Source: Pyrococcus sp. ST04
GTDB lineage: Archaea; Methanobacteriota_B; Thermococci; Thermococcales; Thermococcaceae
DNA length: 64,000 bases
Direction: 5' to 3'
NCBI RefSeq assembly: GCF_000263735.1
Contig: NC_017946.1
Span: forward strand, 1,343,348 to 1,407,347
Below, in pieces: positions 1-9,219 of the stretch. Position 1 is the first letter of the stretch; every line of letters starts with the position of its first letter. The notes beneath the pieces are model-generated. The model was not told the origin of the DNA, searched no databases, and saw only the letters and a program-made list of their open reading frames with translations. The position numbers and the translations under genes were made by a program.

Positions 1-1282
1 GCTTGTAATAAATCCTCTTTCCAACCCTGTATGCTTCCTCTATCAAGCCAAGCTCTATAAGCTCCTTTATATGCTGATGAACAGCCTGATACTTTAACGG
101 TTTGCCTAGTGCCTTCCAAATCTCATAAGCGTACATTTCCTTTTCCCTAAGTATCTTGAGTATCTCAAGCTTCGTTCCTCCTATGGAGAATTTCTCCCTT
201 CCACCCTCACCTGTCTTCAGCCCAGATCCAGTCACGACGAGAACAACTTTATCTCCCCTCTCTATTATACCTGATTCAACGAGTTTCAATAATGCTGGCA
301 TAACTACAGCCGAAGAGAGTTCTGCAAATATTCCTTCATTTGCCAAAAGCTTTTCCCCACTATCGATCTCACTTTCCTCCACCACAACGGCGGTTCCATT
401 GCTATCTCTAATAGCTCTTACAGCCTTTGATTTCATTAGGGGATTCTTAACAAACAATCCAAGAGCTTTCGTTTCCCTGCATTCTTTAGTTATTCCAAGA
501 ATCTCAGCAGCTATAGGATTGCATCTATCTACCTGCACTGCAATCAGTCTGGGGATATCTTCAATGGCTCCTATTTCAACGAGTTCCTTGAATCCCTTAT
601 AGATTGAGTAGAGGTAACTTCCACTACCCGTTGGTACTATGATATGGGTAGGCTCTATTTCTTCCCAAAGTTCAAATGCTATCGTTTTCTGTCCCTCCAG
701 TCCTATTATGTTGTCCTCAGGAGTAACATTATAGAGACCGTTAAGCTTTGCAACTTCCCTTGCATAATATATGGCATCATCGACACTTTCACCATATCTG
801 AGTATTCTTGCCCCAAAAGCTATCATCTGAATAAGCTTTCCTTTGTCAACTTTCCTGGGAACTACGACGAAGGCTTCCTTCCCCGCCCTTGCAGAATAGG
901 CAGCAACAGAGGCAGCAGCATTCCCATCACTCGCAACTATAAAGCCGTTACTCGCATAAGGTAGACCGTAAGATATCGCCACTGTCGCAAGCCTATCTCT
1001 AAAGGATCCCGTCGGATTCCTTGTCTCATCCTTAATGTAAACTTCAACTCCAAGTTTTTCACTGATTCTTGCCTTTATTAGAGGAGTTCCTCCTTCTCTC
1101 AAGCTTATTATCTTCTTCACCTTGGGCAAAAGTTCCCTATATCTCCAAACACCAGGAATTCTTCTCCTCCACTTCTTAACATCAACGTTTGAATACTCAT
1201 ATGTAATCTCAAGCTCCTGGCCACAAATACAGAAGGGGGGAATTATTTCCTTATATTCCCTTCCGCACCTAGGACACTTCAT
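1..1282 (-). CDS. Threonine-synthase-like PLP-fold protein with C-terminal winged helix (partial)
   Basis: The gene runs off the left edge; 427 codons are visible from the ATG at 1282. The order is an N-terminal zinc ribbon (CPRCG at residue 3, CICG at 18), a fold-type II PLP enzyme body that aligns with threonine synthase, and from about residue 370 a winged-helix segment (LEILKILREKEMYAYEIWKA, then VHQHIKELIELGLIEEAYRV). Threonine synthases carry the Schiff-base lysine in an SFKDR motif; here the motif reads SFRDR, with Arg95 in that position. The frame is intact on both sides, so this is not a frameshift effect. The substrate-side motif is ASDGNAAAS rather than ASTGNTSAS. Family membership is clear. 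Threonine synthase activity is doubtful, and a ligand-sensing DNA-binding role is an inference from the fusion. It lies just downstream of fttA on the same strand. Confidence 0.85.
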   Translation of the reverse strand, partial: MKCPRCGREYKEIIPPFCICGQELEITYEYSNVDVKKWRRRIPGVWRYRELLPKVKKIISLREGGTPLIKARISEKLGVEVYIKDETRNPTGSFRDRLATVAISYGLPYASNGFIVASDGNAAASVAAYSARAGKEAFVVVPRKVDKGKLIQMIAFGARILRYGESVDDAIYYAREVAKLNGLYNVTPEDNIIGLEGQKTIAFELWEEIEPTHIIVPTGSGSYLYSIYKGFKELVEIGAIEDIPRLIAVQVDRCNPIAAEILGITKECRETKALGLFVKNPLMKSKAVRAIRDSNGTAVVVEESEIDSGEKLLANEGIFAELSSAVVMPALLKLVESGIIERGDKVVLVVTGSGLKTGEGGREKFSIGGTKLEILKILREKEMYAYEIWKALGKPLKYQAVHQHIKELIELGLIEEAYRVGKRIYYK

Positions 1283-1286
1283 ATAG

Positions 1287-3233
1287 TCACCTCAGCCTTA
1301 TAGTGTCTAAGTTGTTTGGAGCCCTTGTTGATATGCCAAACTTCTTATGAATACTCGTGGCAAGGTCAAGACACTTCTGAGGCTCACCATGAACCGTGAT
1401 GACTCTCTCTGGTCTTGGTCTGACCTTTGCAACATAGTTCATCAGCTCTCTCCTGTCAGCGTGACCGGAAAATCCATCTATTGTATGGACATCCATGTTG
1501 ACTTTTATAACCTCCGTCCTTCCTCCCTCGCCTATCATTGGAATTTCCCTAGCTCCATTCTGCACTTGTCTTCCTAGAGTACCTTCCGCTTGGTAGCTAA
1601 CGAAGATTATTGCATTCTTAGGATCTGGAGCCAACTGCTTAAAGTATTCAACACTCGGACCCCCAACCAGCATGCCTGAAGACGCAATTATTATTGCGGG
1701 CTCCTTGCTGTCAATGATATCCTGTCTCTCTCTTGAATTTGCCACAGGATGGAATATCTCACTAAGGAAGGGGTTATAGCCCTCCTTGAATATCTGCTCC
1801 CTAAGCCTTCTGCTCAAGTACTCAGGGTAAGCGGTGTGGATTGCAGTTGCCTCCCAAATCATGCCATCTAGGTATATGGGGGCATCTATTCCCCCTATTC
1901 TCGCGTATTCTTCAAGTACCATCATGACTTCCTGTGCCCTTCCAACGGCCATTGCAGGGATTAGAACCTTTCCTCCCCTCTTTATTGTGTGATGGATTAC
2001 TTCAATAAGCCTTTTCTCAGCTTCTTCTCTTGGCATCTGTATGTCATTGCTACCTCCGTAAGTGGACTCCATAACAAGCGTCTCAAGCCTTGGGAACTTT
2101 GCATTTGCAGGTTCAAGAAGCTTCGTTGGAATGAACTTGAAATCGCCTGTTATGGCTATATTGTGGAGGCCATTTCCTATGTGGAGGTGAACTATAGCAG
2201 ATCCCAATATGTGGCCAGCATTATGAAGAGTTAACCTTATGTCTGGAGAAATATCCCTTACTTCTCCATAGTCCAAGGTTATTGTGTGCTTTATTACTTC
2301 TTTTATATCCTTTGGCCTGTAAAGTGGATCCTGACCATTGCTCTGCTGAATTTCTATGAAATCCTTCTGGAGAAGAACCATTAAGTCCCGTGTCGGAGGG
2401 GTGGTGTATATGGGCCCATCGAATAGGTTGTACCTGAATAGGTAAGGTAACATGCCACTGTGATCAAGGTGAGCATGAGTGATTATAATAGCATCTAAGA
2501 GCCCCTCTTTTAGGACGTATTGAAACTCGGGAGCGTCAAAGTGGGGGAACGCTTTATAGGGATCATTCATTGCAGCCACATTAACTCCAAAGTCGACAAG
2601 AACAAAACTTTCATCTGTCTGAACTAGAAGAGCACTTCTCCCAACTTCTCTAAATCCTCCCAATCCCGTTATTCGTATCCATCTGCTCTTATACTCCGGT
2701 TTTCTGTAGATGTTCCTTCCAACTTGTCTCAAAAACTTTCTCCTATCTTTGCTTTCAGTTTGAAGTATCTGCCTTATTGAATAGATCGTCTGGCTCTGGA
2801 GAGGAGGAGTTCTAACAACCCTCGGTGCCCATCTAACCTTCTGAGTTATTAACCTCAATGTTTCCCCATTCTTCCCAATAACAAGACCCGGCTTCTTAGC
2901 CTCTATAAGAACTTCACCAACTGAGGGATCAAAACTTATGTTGGTTATTTCCGCCTCCTTAGGGACTATTTCGAAAATCAGCTTTTCAGCTTCCTCAGGA
3001 GGGAGAAGAACCTCAGGATCAGGTCTTATGCTTATCCTTTTTTTCAAATCTTTTGCCAAGTCTTTTATTAGCTCCCCATCTTTCATTATTGCTTCAGGAT
3101 TTTTTACATAAATAACAAGTTCAGGACCTTCAAACTCTATCTCGGTTATCTTAGCTTCCCTTGGAATCCTTTGGCTTACTCTTTGCCTAATGTCCTTTAG
3201 TATTTCATCAACCTGTGTCTCTCTTTTTATCAA
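1287..3233 (-). CDS. fttA: KH/beta-CASP ribonuclease aCPSF1 (FttA), transcription termination factor
   Basis: This is the archaeal CPSF73 homologue, an endo/5'-3' exoribonuclease that cuts nascent RNA and drives factor-dependent transcription termination. Two N-terminal KH-type domains (about residues 1-145, with GKNGETL) precede a metallo-beta-lactamase core. The core shows the HAHLDHSG zinc motif, and the beta-CASP region ends in a C-terminal histidine motif (GFSGHADR, then VHGEPQ). I choose the TTG at 3233 because a perfect GGAGGTGAT lies 4 nt upstream; an upstream GTG at 3242 sits inside that ribosome binding site. Length is about 648 residues, normal for the family. The proteasome beta gene ends 15 nt upstream, so the two are probably co-transcribed, a neighbourhood I know from other Pyrococcus genomes. 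Confidence 0.95.
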   Translation of the reverse strand: MIKRETQVDEILKDIRQRVSQRIPREAKITEIEFEGPELVIYVKNPEAIMKDGELIKDLAKDLKKRISIRPDPEVLLPPEEAEKLIFEIVPKEAEITNISFDPSVGEVLIEAKKPGLVIGKNGETLRLITQKVRWAPRVVRTPPLQSQTIYSIRQILQTESKDRRKFLRQVGRNIYRKPEYKSRWIRITGLGGFREVGRSALLVQTDESFVLVDFGVNVAAMNDPYKAFPHFDAPEFQYVLKEGLLDAIIITHAHLDHSGMLPYLFRYNLFDGPIYTTPPTRDLMVLLQKDFIEIQQSNGQDPLYRPKDIKEVIKHTITLDYGEVRDISPDIRLTLHNAGHILGSAIVHLHIGNGLHNIAITGDFKFIPTKLLEPANAKFPRLETLVMESTYGGSNDIQMPREEAEKRLIEVIHHTIKRGGKVLIPAMAVGRAQEVMMVLEEYARIGGIDAPIYLDGMIWEATAIHTAYPEYLSRRLREQIFKEGYNPFLSEIFHPVANSRERQDIIDSKEPAIIIASSGMLVGGPSVEYFKQLAPDPKNAIIFVSYQAEGTLGRQVQNGAREIPMIGEGGRTEVIKVNMDVHTIDGFSGHADRRELMNYVAKVRPRPERVITVHGEPQKCLDLATSIHKKFGISTRAPNNLDTIRLR

Positions 3234-3248
3234 GAATATCACCTCCGC

Positions 3249-3872
3249 TCACTGCCTAAGAATAGCCTTTAGGGTAGAATTTGAGTACTCCTGGTATCCT
3301 TCTCTGGTAATTGTGACTACTAGGATACCATCACCAGAGAATACATCCCTTTTAATAGCGACATTTATTGCCTTAACGGCTAGCTTTATTCCTTCCTTCA
3401 CACTCAGATCCTCCTTATATTCTGAATCCAAAACAGAATATGCAAACTCCATACCACTTCCAGCCGCTACATACTTATCTTCAGTCACTCCTCCTGCCAT
3501 ATCTACAGAAAACATTCTCGGTTCTTCGTCATAGCCACCAACCAGGAACCATACAAAATATGGGAAGTACTTTGTGCCATTTAATATATTTGCAAGCAAA
3601 GTTGCTAACGCTTTGACACTCATTGGTTTTCCTACATTTGCCTTGTAAAGCCTCGCCTCAGCCCTCAAAAGCCTAACAAGACTCAGTATGTCTCCAACAT
3701 CTCCTGCCCCTGCTATTGCCAAGTGTTCATCCACTTTGTGGATCTTTGTCACATTCCTTGCATAAACCATACTTCCAAAGCTTGCCCTTCTGTCAGCTGC
3801 CAACACTACTCCATCCTTACATACAATGCCTACTGTTGTTGTGCCCTTAAGTTTCTCAGTCAAGTGCAACAC
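3249..3872 (-). CDS. psmB: Proteasome beta subunit
   Basis: Catalytic subunit of the 20S proteasome. A short propeptide ([10 protein letters not shown]) precedes the TTTVGI sequence, whose first Thr becomes the N-terminal nucleophile after autocleavage. The conserved AADRRAS (Asp17 equivalent) and TKIHKV (Lys33 equivalent) follow, as does the [14 protein letters not shown] segment of the ring interface. Length (207 codons) fits the family. The start is either the GTG at 3872 or the TTG one codon later, since AGGGGTG lies right at this point; both give a short propeptide. Pyrococcus species usually carry two beta genes, and this looks like the active type with an intact triad. A BRE/TATA promoter lies about 65 nt upstream and the gene leads into fttA. 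Confidence 0.95.
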   Translation of the reverse strand: MLHLTEKLKGTTTVGIVCKDGVVLAADRRASFGSMVYARNVTKIHKVDEHLAIAGAGDVGDILSLVRLLRAEARLYKANVGKPMSVKALATLLANILNGTKYFPYFVWFLVGGYDEEPRMFSVDMAGGVTEDKYVAAGSGMEFAYSVLDSEYKEDLSVKEGIKLAVKAINVAIKRDVFSGDGILVVTITREGYQEYSNSTLKAILRQ

Positions 3873-3935
3873 CCCTTGCTAGAGCTGTTTCAGAATAGAA
3901 GAAGCTCTCTTAGACATGAGGGAATGGAGTAAAAT

Positions 3936-3955
3936 ATTATATAAAGTTTTCGGCT
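3936..3955 (-). promoter_or_regulatory. BRE/TATA promoter of the psmB-fttA unit
   Basis: On the minus strand a purine-rich CCGAAAAC (BRE-like) is followed by TTTATATAAT. It stands about 65 nt before the psmB start, which predicts a leader of about 40 nt. It also lies just beyond the 3' end of trmY. Confidence 0.5.
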
Positions 3956-4562
3956 ATGGGATTCTCAGACGGTCTAAGAATATGTTCACAAAGGCTATCA
4001 CGTGAGATGTCAAATAGGCTCTAGGACCAATGCTAATTCTCTCAGCAACTGACTCTAAAAGTCTCAAATCCTCCTCACTCAAACCTATATGATCCCCAAG
4101 AACAAATGCCACATTATCCTTTGGAAACTTCACCTCGAATATATCTTTTCCCCCTTCCTCAAGAACATAAAGGTTCATCCGAACGTTTCTCCTCACTACA
4201 TCTTCAAACGTCATCCTACTTACAAAAACTCCTGGAAAGACTTCAACCTCTTTGGTAGGAGAATTAAGCTCTCTTCCAGCTTTCAAAGCCTTTCCAATGA
4301 TCTTTGCCGTGGAAATTTCATCCGGATTTAACAGCCTTGGTATTATCCTCGGCCCTTCAAATCTTATTGTCTTAGGAGGATCTGGAGGGCCTAAAAATGT
4401 AACGTAAACCCTAACGTTCTTTCTAAAAGAATGGGATAAGTGGAAAGCGGCATTTAATGACCTACATATTAGATCTATTCTTCCACTTGTGCCAGGAAGA
4501 TCTTTTAAGCTAAAATCATAGTCAGTATGAGCTTCGTTAGCCTTAATTATGAAAACCCTCAT
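3954..4562 (-). CDS. trmY: tRNA (pseudouridine54-N1)-methyltransferase TrmY
   Basis: A SPOUT-fold methyltransferase that makes N1-methylpseudouridine at position 54 of archaeal tRNAs. The 202-residue length and the sequence [13 protein letters not shown] (the SAM-binding knot region) match the DUF358/TrmY family. The N-terminus ([21 protein letters not shown]) and LDRLRIP C-terminus are also typical. It lies 3 nt after the stop of the unknown gene at 4566-5462, so the two are probably one operon. Its last codons reach the promoter of psmB. Confidence 0.9.
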   Translation of the reverse strand: MRVFIIKANEAHTDYDFSLKDLPGTSGRIDLICRSLNAAFHLSHSFRKNVRVYVTFLGPPDPPKTIRFEGPRIIPRLLNPDEISTAKIIGKALKAGRELNSPTKEVEVFPGVFVSRMTFEDVVRRNVRMNLYVLEEGGKDIFEVKFPKDNVAFVLGDHIGLSEEDLRLLESVAERISIGPRAYLTSHVIAFVNIFLDRLRIP

Positions 4563-4565
4563 TGT

Positions 4566-5462
4566 TTACACCAACAAGCTTACATGAGCCCTGTTTATTC
4601 TCTCAACAACATCTACTCTTCCTTCTCGAAATACAATCCCTAGCTCTAATGGTCTCTCTGGCCTGGATCTTCTCCTGATTAGTATTCCAACCTCATTTTC
4701 AATTCTGTCCAAGTTCATTCTTGACAAGTGGAAGTATAAGAGCTGAAGGAAATTCCTATAATCGTGCATCTCTTCCAAGAACTCTCTATGTTCAGGTGGC
4801 AACTTGGGGAAGATATGCCTCATAAAAAATTCATAGAAGTGCCCAAAGGTGTCAAGGGAAGTGGCAAATAGTAACCTATAAAATGCAGCATTCTTTGAGT
4901 GAAAGAGAGAGTCCAGTACAAAAGTCGCTCTCCCCAATATTCTGGAGAGAGTTGAAAGGGGAATATTAAATGTATCAATCTCTAGGGTTGATCCGATCAT
5001 CCTAAGCTTAAGGTACTCATTATGATCAAACCTGATATATATCTCCGAGTTAAGGGAATATACCTTAGATGGGAGGACTCTCATAGCCGGAAGGATATTG
5101 GAAAGAATCTGACGAACACGCCTAACATTTTCAGGACTTCCAATGAATAACGCTTCAATGTTCCCAATTTTGGTTATCTCCACGACATCTCTATCCAAAT
5201 GAAACTCAAACAATCTCTTCCACGCGGGCATATTTGCATTCGTGATTATCACAAGATCCAAAGGAGACACAATGACCTCTTTATCAATCCCACCAAGCCT
5301 TTTCCTAATCCTTAGAAGAGGATGGAAACCTCTCGGATAAAGAGGAGAAACAGGAACTGTACAAAGTTCTCTAAAAGCAAGTATAACTTGACCTGCTCTT
5401 TTTATATCCCTCTCAGGCAACCTTATTGAAAGGTCAGCTAATAATCTTTCCAGCCTTGTCAT
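4566..5462 (-). CDS. Conserved hypothetical protein, 298 aa
   Basis: I do not recognise this family. The protein is soluble-looking, without a signal peptide or clear membrane segment. It is rich in Arg, Leu and aromatic residues, with a basic patch near the end (ILIRRRSRPERP). A central stretch (IGSTLEIDTFNIPLSTLSRILGRATF) looks alpha/beta. Cysteines and obvious catalytic motifs are lacking. It sits directly upstream of trmY with a 3-nt gap, so a link to RNA modification is possible on context alone. The ATG at 5462 follows an A-rich stretch and ends the shared unit upstream. Codon use resembles its neighbours, so it is a native gene. Confidence 0.7.
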   Translation of the reverse strand: MTRLERLLADLSIRLPERDIKRAGQVILAFRELCTVPVSPLYPRGFHPLLRIRKRLGGIDKEVIVSPLDLVIITNANMPAWKRLFEFHLDRDVVEITKIGNIEALFIGSPENVRRVRQILSNILPAMRVLPSKVYSLNSEIYIRFDHNEYLKLRMIGSTLEIDTFNIPLSTLSRILGRATFVLDSLFHSKNAAFYRLLFATSLDTFGHFYEFFMRHIFPKLPPEHREFLEEMHDYRNFLQLLYFHLSRMNLDRIENEVGILIRRRSRPERPLELGIVFREGRVDVVERINRAHVSLLV

Positions 5463-5494
5463 GGTAGAAAATAGAAGGGGTTTAGTTTAAGAGG

Positions 5495-6319
5495 TTATTG
5501 ATTCTCACTAGTGTCATCATTTGAGGAAGTACTAGTTTCTTTCTCTTCTGCTACCTTCTTGTCTTCTTCACTCTCATTAGTCTCTTCTTTCTTAGCTTCT
5601 TCGGATTCTTGATCCTTTGGTTTTATTAATTCTTCAATCGTTGGCTTGAATTCAACTTTCTTATATCCCAAGAACTTTATGTCACTTTCCAGAATGATTT
5701 CCCCAAGGATTAATGTTTTAGGATCAGCTTCAACTTTTGTGAAGTCTATTTTTACTTCATCCTCCCCAACCTCAATTATGACTCTATCCTTGTCTATCAT
5801 TGGAAGTCTAAGTTCAATTAATCCCTTTATTTTCTCTATTGGATCTTCAATCTTTTCTAAGATCTCAACTTCATAAATCAAAGTCTTTCCAGCCAGTGGA
5901 TGATTGAAATCAACTCTAACTCTCCCGCCGCTTACAGTCAGAACCCTACCTCTAAGTTTTTTTCCATTTTCGGTTGTTACTTCGACTTCAAGCCCAGGAT
6001 ATGGGATGATCCCCTGCCTTTTAAACTGTCCTAGGGTAAAGACTTTTATTAGCTTGGGATCTCTCAGCCCAAATCCTTCCTCAGGTGGAACTTCAATTGT
6101 ATATTTCTTTCCAACTTCAAGTCCTATAAGCCTCTTATCAAGGCCAGAAATAACGTGCCCAGCGCCAACTGCGATTGTAACTGGGCCATAAATCCCATTT
6201 GGATTATAAATTCCAGCCTCCTTAGCTATGTTTTCATAAGTAGTATCAAATATCTTTCCTGTATCTTTAACTTTACCAACATAGTGGATTCTTATGACAT
6301 CTCCCTTGTTCACTTTCAT
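5495..6319 (-). CDS. FKBP-type peptidyl-prolyl isomerase, long (SlyD-like) form
   Basis: Folding helper that isomerises Xaa-Pro bonds. The N-terminal FKBP domain (KGDVIRIHYVGKVKDTGKIFDTT) is split by the insert-in-flap domain, with GLEVGKKYTIEVPPEEGFGLRDP and then the return motif VRVDFNHPLAGKTLIYEVEILE. This arrangement is the archaeal long SlyD-like class. After about residue 165 comes an extra domain of about 65 residues and then a highly acidic, Ser/Glu-rich tail (EESEEDKK-type repeats, DDTSENQ end), probably disordered. The start ATG follows a GAGGGAAA site. A TATA-like GCTTTAAAATC stands upstream at about 6350. No export signal is seen, so it should be cytosolic. Confidence 0.92.
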   Translation of the reverse strand: MKVNKGDVIRIHYVGKVKDTGKIFDTTYENIAKEAGIYNPNGIYGPVTIAVGAGHVISGLDKRLIGLEVGKKYTIEVPPEEGFGLRDPKLIKVFTLGQFKRQGIIPYPGLEVEVTTENGKKLRGRVLTVSGGRVRVDFNHPLAGKTLIYEVEILEKIEDPIEKIKGLIELRLPMIDKDRVIIEVGEDEVKIDFTKVEADPKTLILGEIILESDIKFLGYKKVEFKPTIEELIKPKDQESEEAKKEETNESEEDKKVAEEKETSTSSNDDTSENQ

Positions 6320-6384
6320 TTTCCCTCCCCCATTGGCGTATCAAATTGCGATTTTAAAGCTTTCCCTAAAACTTTCCTTAGGCA

Positions 6385-7140
6385 TTAAGAAGAGATCGTC
6401 ACGTTAAGTAGCTTCTCGATTAATATAGCCTCTGCTCTTAATACTTCGTCCCTTTTTCCTTCTAGTATAATCAAACCAGGTCTGGGGATTATTATCTGGT
6501 TTGAAGATGCACCTTCTGCGGGTCCTAGGATAACAACACAAAGATGATCCCTGTTTCCTATTTTTCCCAATCCAATAAGAGCCTTAGTCAAAAAACTTAG
6601 GTACCTGATATTTTTCCTCTCCATTGTCTCCTTGTAAGCATACTCTTTAGCTGATTCATTGCTCAACCCCTTCTTTATAGCTTCCCAATAGTAATATCTC
6701 TTGAAGAGCATCGATGTAACTACTGTTATTTCAGATACAGCTAATGCTCTACTTTCACAGTCGCCATAAAAACTGGAAGGGTTTTTAGAACACGCACTAA
6801 CCTCAGGTGAACCAACGACAATTGTGAACTCATCATACTTTGATAAAAAAACTTGGGCCAGATCGATTTCGGGAATGCCTGTAATGTATCCTCTAATTTT
6901 TATCAGATATGCCCTAGAACCTCTCGGAGGACTCCAACCATGGGCCGTTAAATTTACATATTCAATATCCCTCAAAACTAAGTATCTAGAATCTGGATAC
7001 CTAATTACAACATAAGAATGCTCAATGGTTTTCTTTTGTGGATTTATTTCATCGTCAAACTTTAGGTACCCATAAATTGGATAGAAAAGTCCTCCAATAA
7101 TTATAGCAATTATCACAAAAAGAAAGACTTTCTTCCGCAC
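6385..7140 (-). CDS. Membrane-anchored hypothetical protein with extracytoplasmic domain
   Basis: The protein begins with a basic MRKK and one hydrophobic segment (residues 4-24, FLFVIIAIIIGGLFYPIYGYL). The remainder is hydrophilic, so the topology is an N-terminal anchor with an outside domain of about 225 residues. Three cysteines (SACSKN, GDCESRA and a later HLCVV) could form disulfides, which is common in Pyrococcus surface proteins. I cannot assign a family. The gene follows the S-layer gene on the same strand with a gap of 56 nt. A cell-envelope role is therefore plausible but unproven. Confidence 0.7.
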   Translation of the reverse strand: MRKKVFLFVIIAIIIGGLFYPIYGYLKFDDEINPQKKTIEHSYVVIRYPDSRYLVLRDIEYVNLTAHGWSPPRGSRAYLIKIRGYITGIPEIDLAQVFLSKYDEFTIVVGSPEVSACSKNPSSFYGDCESRALAVSEITVVTSMLFKRYYYWEAIKKGLSNESAKEYAYKETMERKNIRYLSFLTKALIGLGKIGNRDHLCVVILGPAEGASSNQIIIPRPGLIILEGKRDEVLRAEAILIEKLLNVTISS

Positions 7141-7196
7141 TCTCTAACCTCCACAAGGTAATAATTTTTTAAATAGAAGAGAAAGAAGTTAAGAAA

Positions 7197-9032
7197 TCAG
7201 AGCTTTGAGAGGTACTCAAGCAATGCCTCTGCAGCTGCCCTGGTTCCCTCTCTGTCAGTACCTGCGACTAGGACTACTCCGTATCCTCCGATCTTGCTGC
7301 ACTTCTCCTTGTAGATGACCTGACCACTCTCGGCACCAGTGCCGTACTTCTCCTTCCACTCTTCGTAGGTCGTTGGAATTCCAAGGCTGTCCGCTAGTGC
7401 AGCAGTTACCTTGTTAACTACTGGACCACCAACGAGGATGAGGTTGCTGTCAACGTTCTCAAGTCCCTGCTCCATAATCTCAGTGTCAAGGACTGTTATT
7501 GGTTCAGTGAGCTTGCTTGGTATGTATGCCTTGTCTGGGTTGACCTTAACCTTGATGTCAGTAACTTCATAGCCGTCTATTGAGTCTCCGATTGAGGCCT
7601 CAACTGTCTCGTATTCGTGCTCTGCGGGTTCAATGTATACATAAGCCTCCATTGCATAAGCCTTCTTCTCATCTGAAGTCTCCTTTGGACCGTAAATCGT
7701 TGACTTGTAGTCCACTACGTAGGTGTCAAAGAGCTTGACCGTGTCTCCTGAGAGGGCTTCCTTGTTCTTGACGGCGATCCACTTAATTGCTCCATTTTCA
7801 ATGGCAAATTCTGCAACCCATCCAGGAATTACCTCATCGCCACTGCTGAATGTCTTGAGATCAGTCCACACGTGGAGCTTAACAGTGTTTGTTCCAGCGA
7901 TACCTACGAAGGTGTCAAGGAGTTCAATCCTAATTCCACCATCAAATAGGACTACTGGAGCCGATGTGTCAACGGTAACAGTCTCAGTGTCTCCACTTGG
8001 GCTGGTGACCTCGAGTAATGCCTTGTCTCTGTTTATGTCAATGTCAAGTATCTTAACTTTGTAACCATCGAATTCAGGGGTTGCTCCTTGTTCGTAGTAG
8101 TCTACGCCCCAGTCCTTACCATAGGTGAAGCACGCGTCACAGGACTCTCCTGTAATTAGGTTCTCTCCAACGGCAATTACTGAGAACTTCTTACCGAGAA
8201 GTGTGAACGTTGTTTTATCAGTTATTCCAGTGCCTGAGACTACTGAGACTCCAGTAATCTTCCAACCTGAATATTCTGGATAGTAGATTGGTAAGGTGCT
8301 GTTGTCAAGCACTAGGTTAGTGACCAAGTTAGTGGTTGGAGTAGTTGATTCTTTTGTAATTGGGTCAACCTTAGTTGGGCCCTCAAGTGTGTACTTGTAT
8401 ATTACAAATGATATGTTTGCAGTTACCTCAGGGATCTCAACCTTAAAGTCCTTAAAGTCCTCGATCTTGCCCTCAGTCTCATTAATTCCGACGAGCCTTA
8501 TGCCAGAGAGCTGAACCTTAGCAGCAAGCTCTTCATCTCCAAGTGATGCAAGGTTATCAACCCTAAGCTTTAGGTAGTTGTCTGTGTCCTCTGTGGTGTT
8601 GTAAATCGTGTCAGCCCATACTGAGTTATCAAATGTAGCTGAGAACGCTGCTCCATTCCACCAAGCTGGGACATCAGTAAGGTTCATATCCTCTGTGTAA
8701 AGGTGACCTGAATCTGTATCGTAATTGTCGAATACCGGGATCTCAGCAAGTGGTGAAGTTACATCCTTCTTAGCAACGACGGTGACTCCGCTAACCTCAA
8801 CATCCTTTTCAGTGTAAAGGAGGCTTCCAATTGCAGCTGCAATGTCTGCAGCACTCACAACATCCATGGCAGCACCTTCACTACCAACAACGATCTTAAC
8901 ATTTGGCTGGCCATCCTTGACGAAGAACTCCTTTGGAATCTCTGGAACTTGAGGCTGAGCTGATGCTAGGCCAAGTGTTGCACCGGCCATTGCGGCACCC
9001 ACAACGAGTGCCGCGATCTTCTTCACCTTCAT
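7197..9032 (-). CDS. S-layer protein
   Basis: Major surface-lattice protein of Thermococcales. A clear signal peptide (MKVKKIAALV..., likely cut after residue 24, ASA|Q) is followed by a Thr/Asp/Val-rich all-beta ectodomain. A conserved C-terminal domain ends in AEALLEYLSKL and contains NLILVGGPVVNKVTAALAD, as in archaeal S-layer proteins. The ATG at 9032 is preferred over the upstream GTG (9041), because GGAGGTG lies 6 nt before the ATG and overlaps the GTG. Many NXS/T sites are present (for example NLTD, NTTE, NETE). Codon choice is strongly biased, as in a highly expressed gene. It has a strong BRE/TATA promoter and a short structured leader. Confidence 0.92.
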   Translation of the reverse strand: MKVKKIAALVVGAAMAGATLGLASAQPQVPEIPKEFFVKDGQPNVKIVVGSEGAAMDVVSAADIAAAIGSLLYTEKDVEVSGVTVVAKKDVTSPLAEIPVFDNYDTDSGHLYTEDMNLTDVPAWWNGAAFSATFDNSVWADTIYNTTEDTDNYLKLRVDNLASLGDEELAAKVQLSGIRLVGINETEGKIEDFKDFKVEIPEVTANISFVIYKYTLEGPTKVDPITKESTTPTTNLVTNLVLDNSTLPIYYPEYSGWKITGVSVVSGTGITDKTTFTLLGKKFSVIAVGENLITGESCDACFTYGKDWGVDYYEQGATPEFDGYKVKILDIDINRDKALLEVTSPSGDTETVTVDTSAPVVLFDGGIRIELLDTFVGIAGTNTVKLHVWTDLKTFSSGDEVIPGWVAEFAIENGAIKWIAVKNKEALSGDTVKLFDTYVVDYKSTIYGPKETSDEKKAYAMEAYVYIEPAEHEYETVEASIGDSIDGYEVTDIKVKVNPDKAYIPSKLTEPITVLDTEIMEQGLENVDSNLILVGGPVVNKVTAALADSLGIPTTYEEWKEKYGTGAESGQVIYKEKCSKIGGYGVVLVAGTDREGTRAAAEALLEYLSKL

Positions 9033-9061
9033 TCCACACACCTCCTACTGGTTGTAGTTTC

Positions 9062-9116
9062 CGCCCTAGGTGGGCTCACTTAATTCCTGCCTCCGTCAGG
9101 TATAAATACTTTTCGG
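9062..9116 (-). promoter_or_regulatory. S-layer promoter and hairpin leader
   Basis: On the minus strand, CCGAAAAG (BRE) at 9109-9116 precedes TATTTATA at 9101-9108. Transcription should start near 9077. The short leader holds GCCC-ACCTA-GGGC (a stem-loop at about 9062-9075) ahead of GGAGGTG. A stable 5' hairpin could protect this abundant mRNA; that function is inference. Confidence 0.65.
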
Positions 9117-9219
9117 TTCCAAACCCTTTCTTATGATTAAAAGAGCTCGCTAATTGCCGTAATAAATAATAGGGGCTTCCCCTTGTGCCTAGAGACATTT
9201 CGGTGTTTGCCGATAATAT

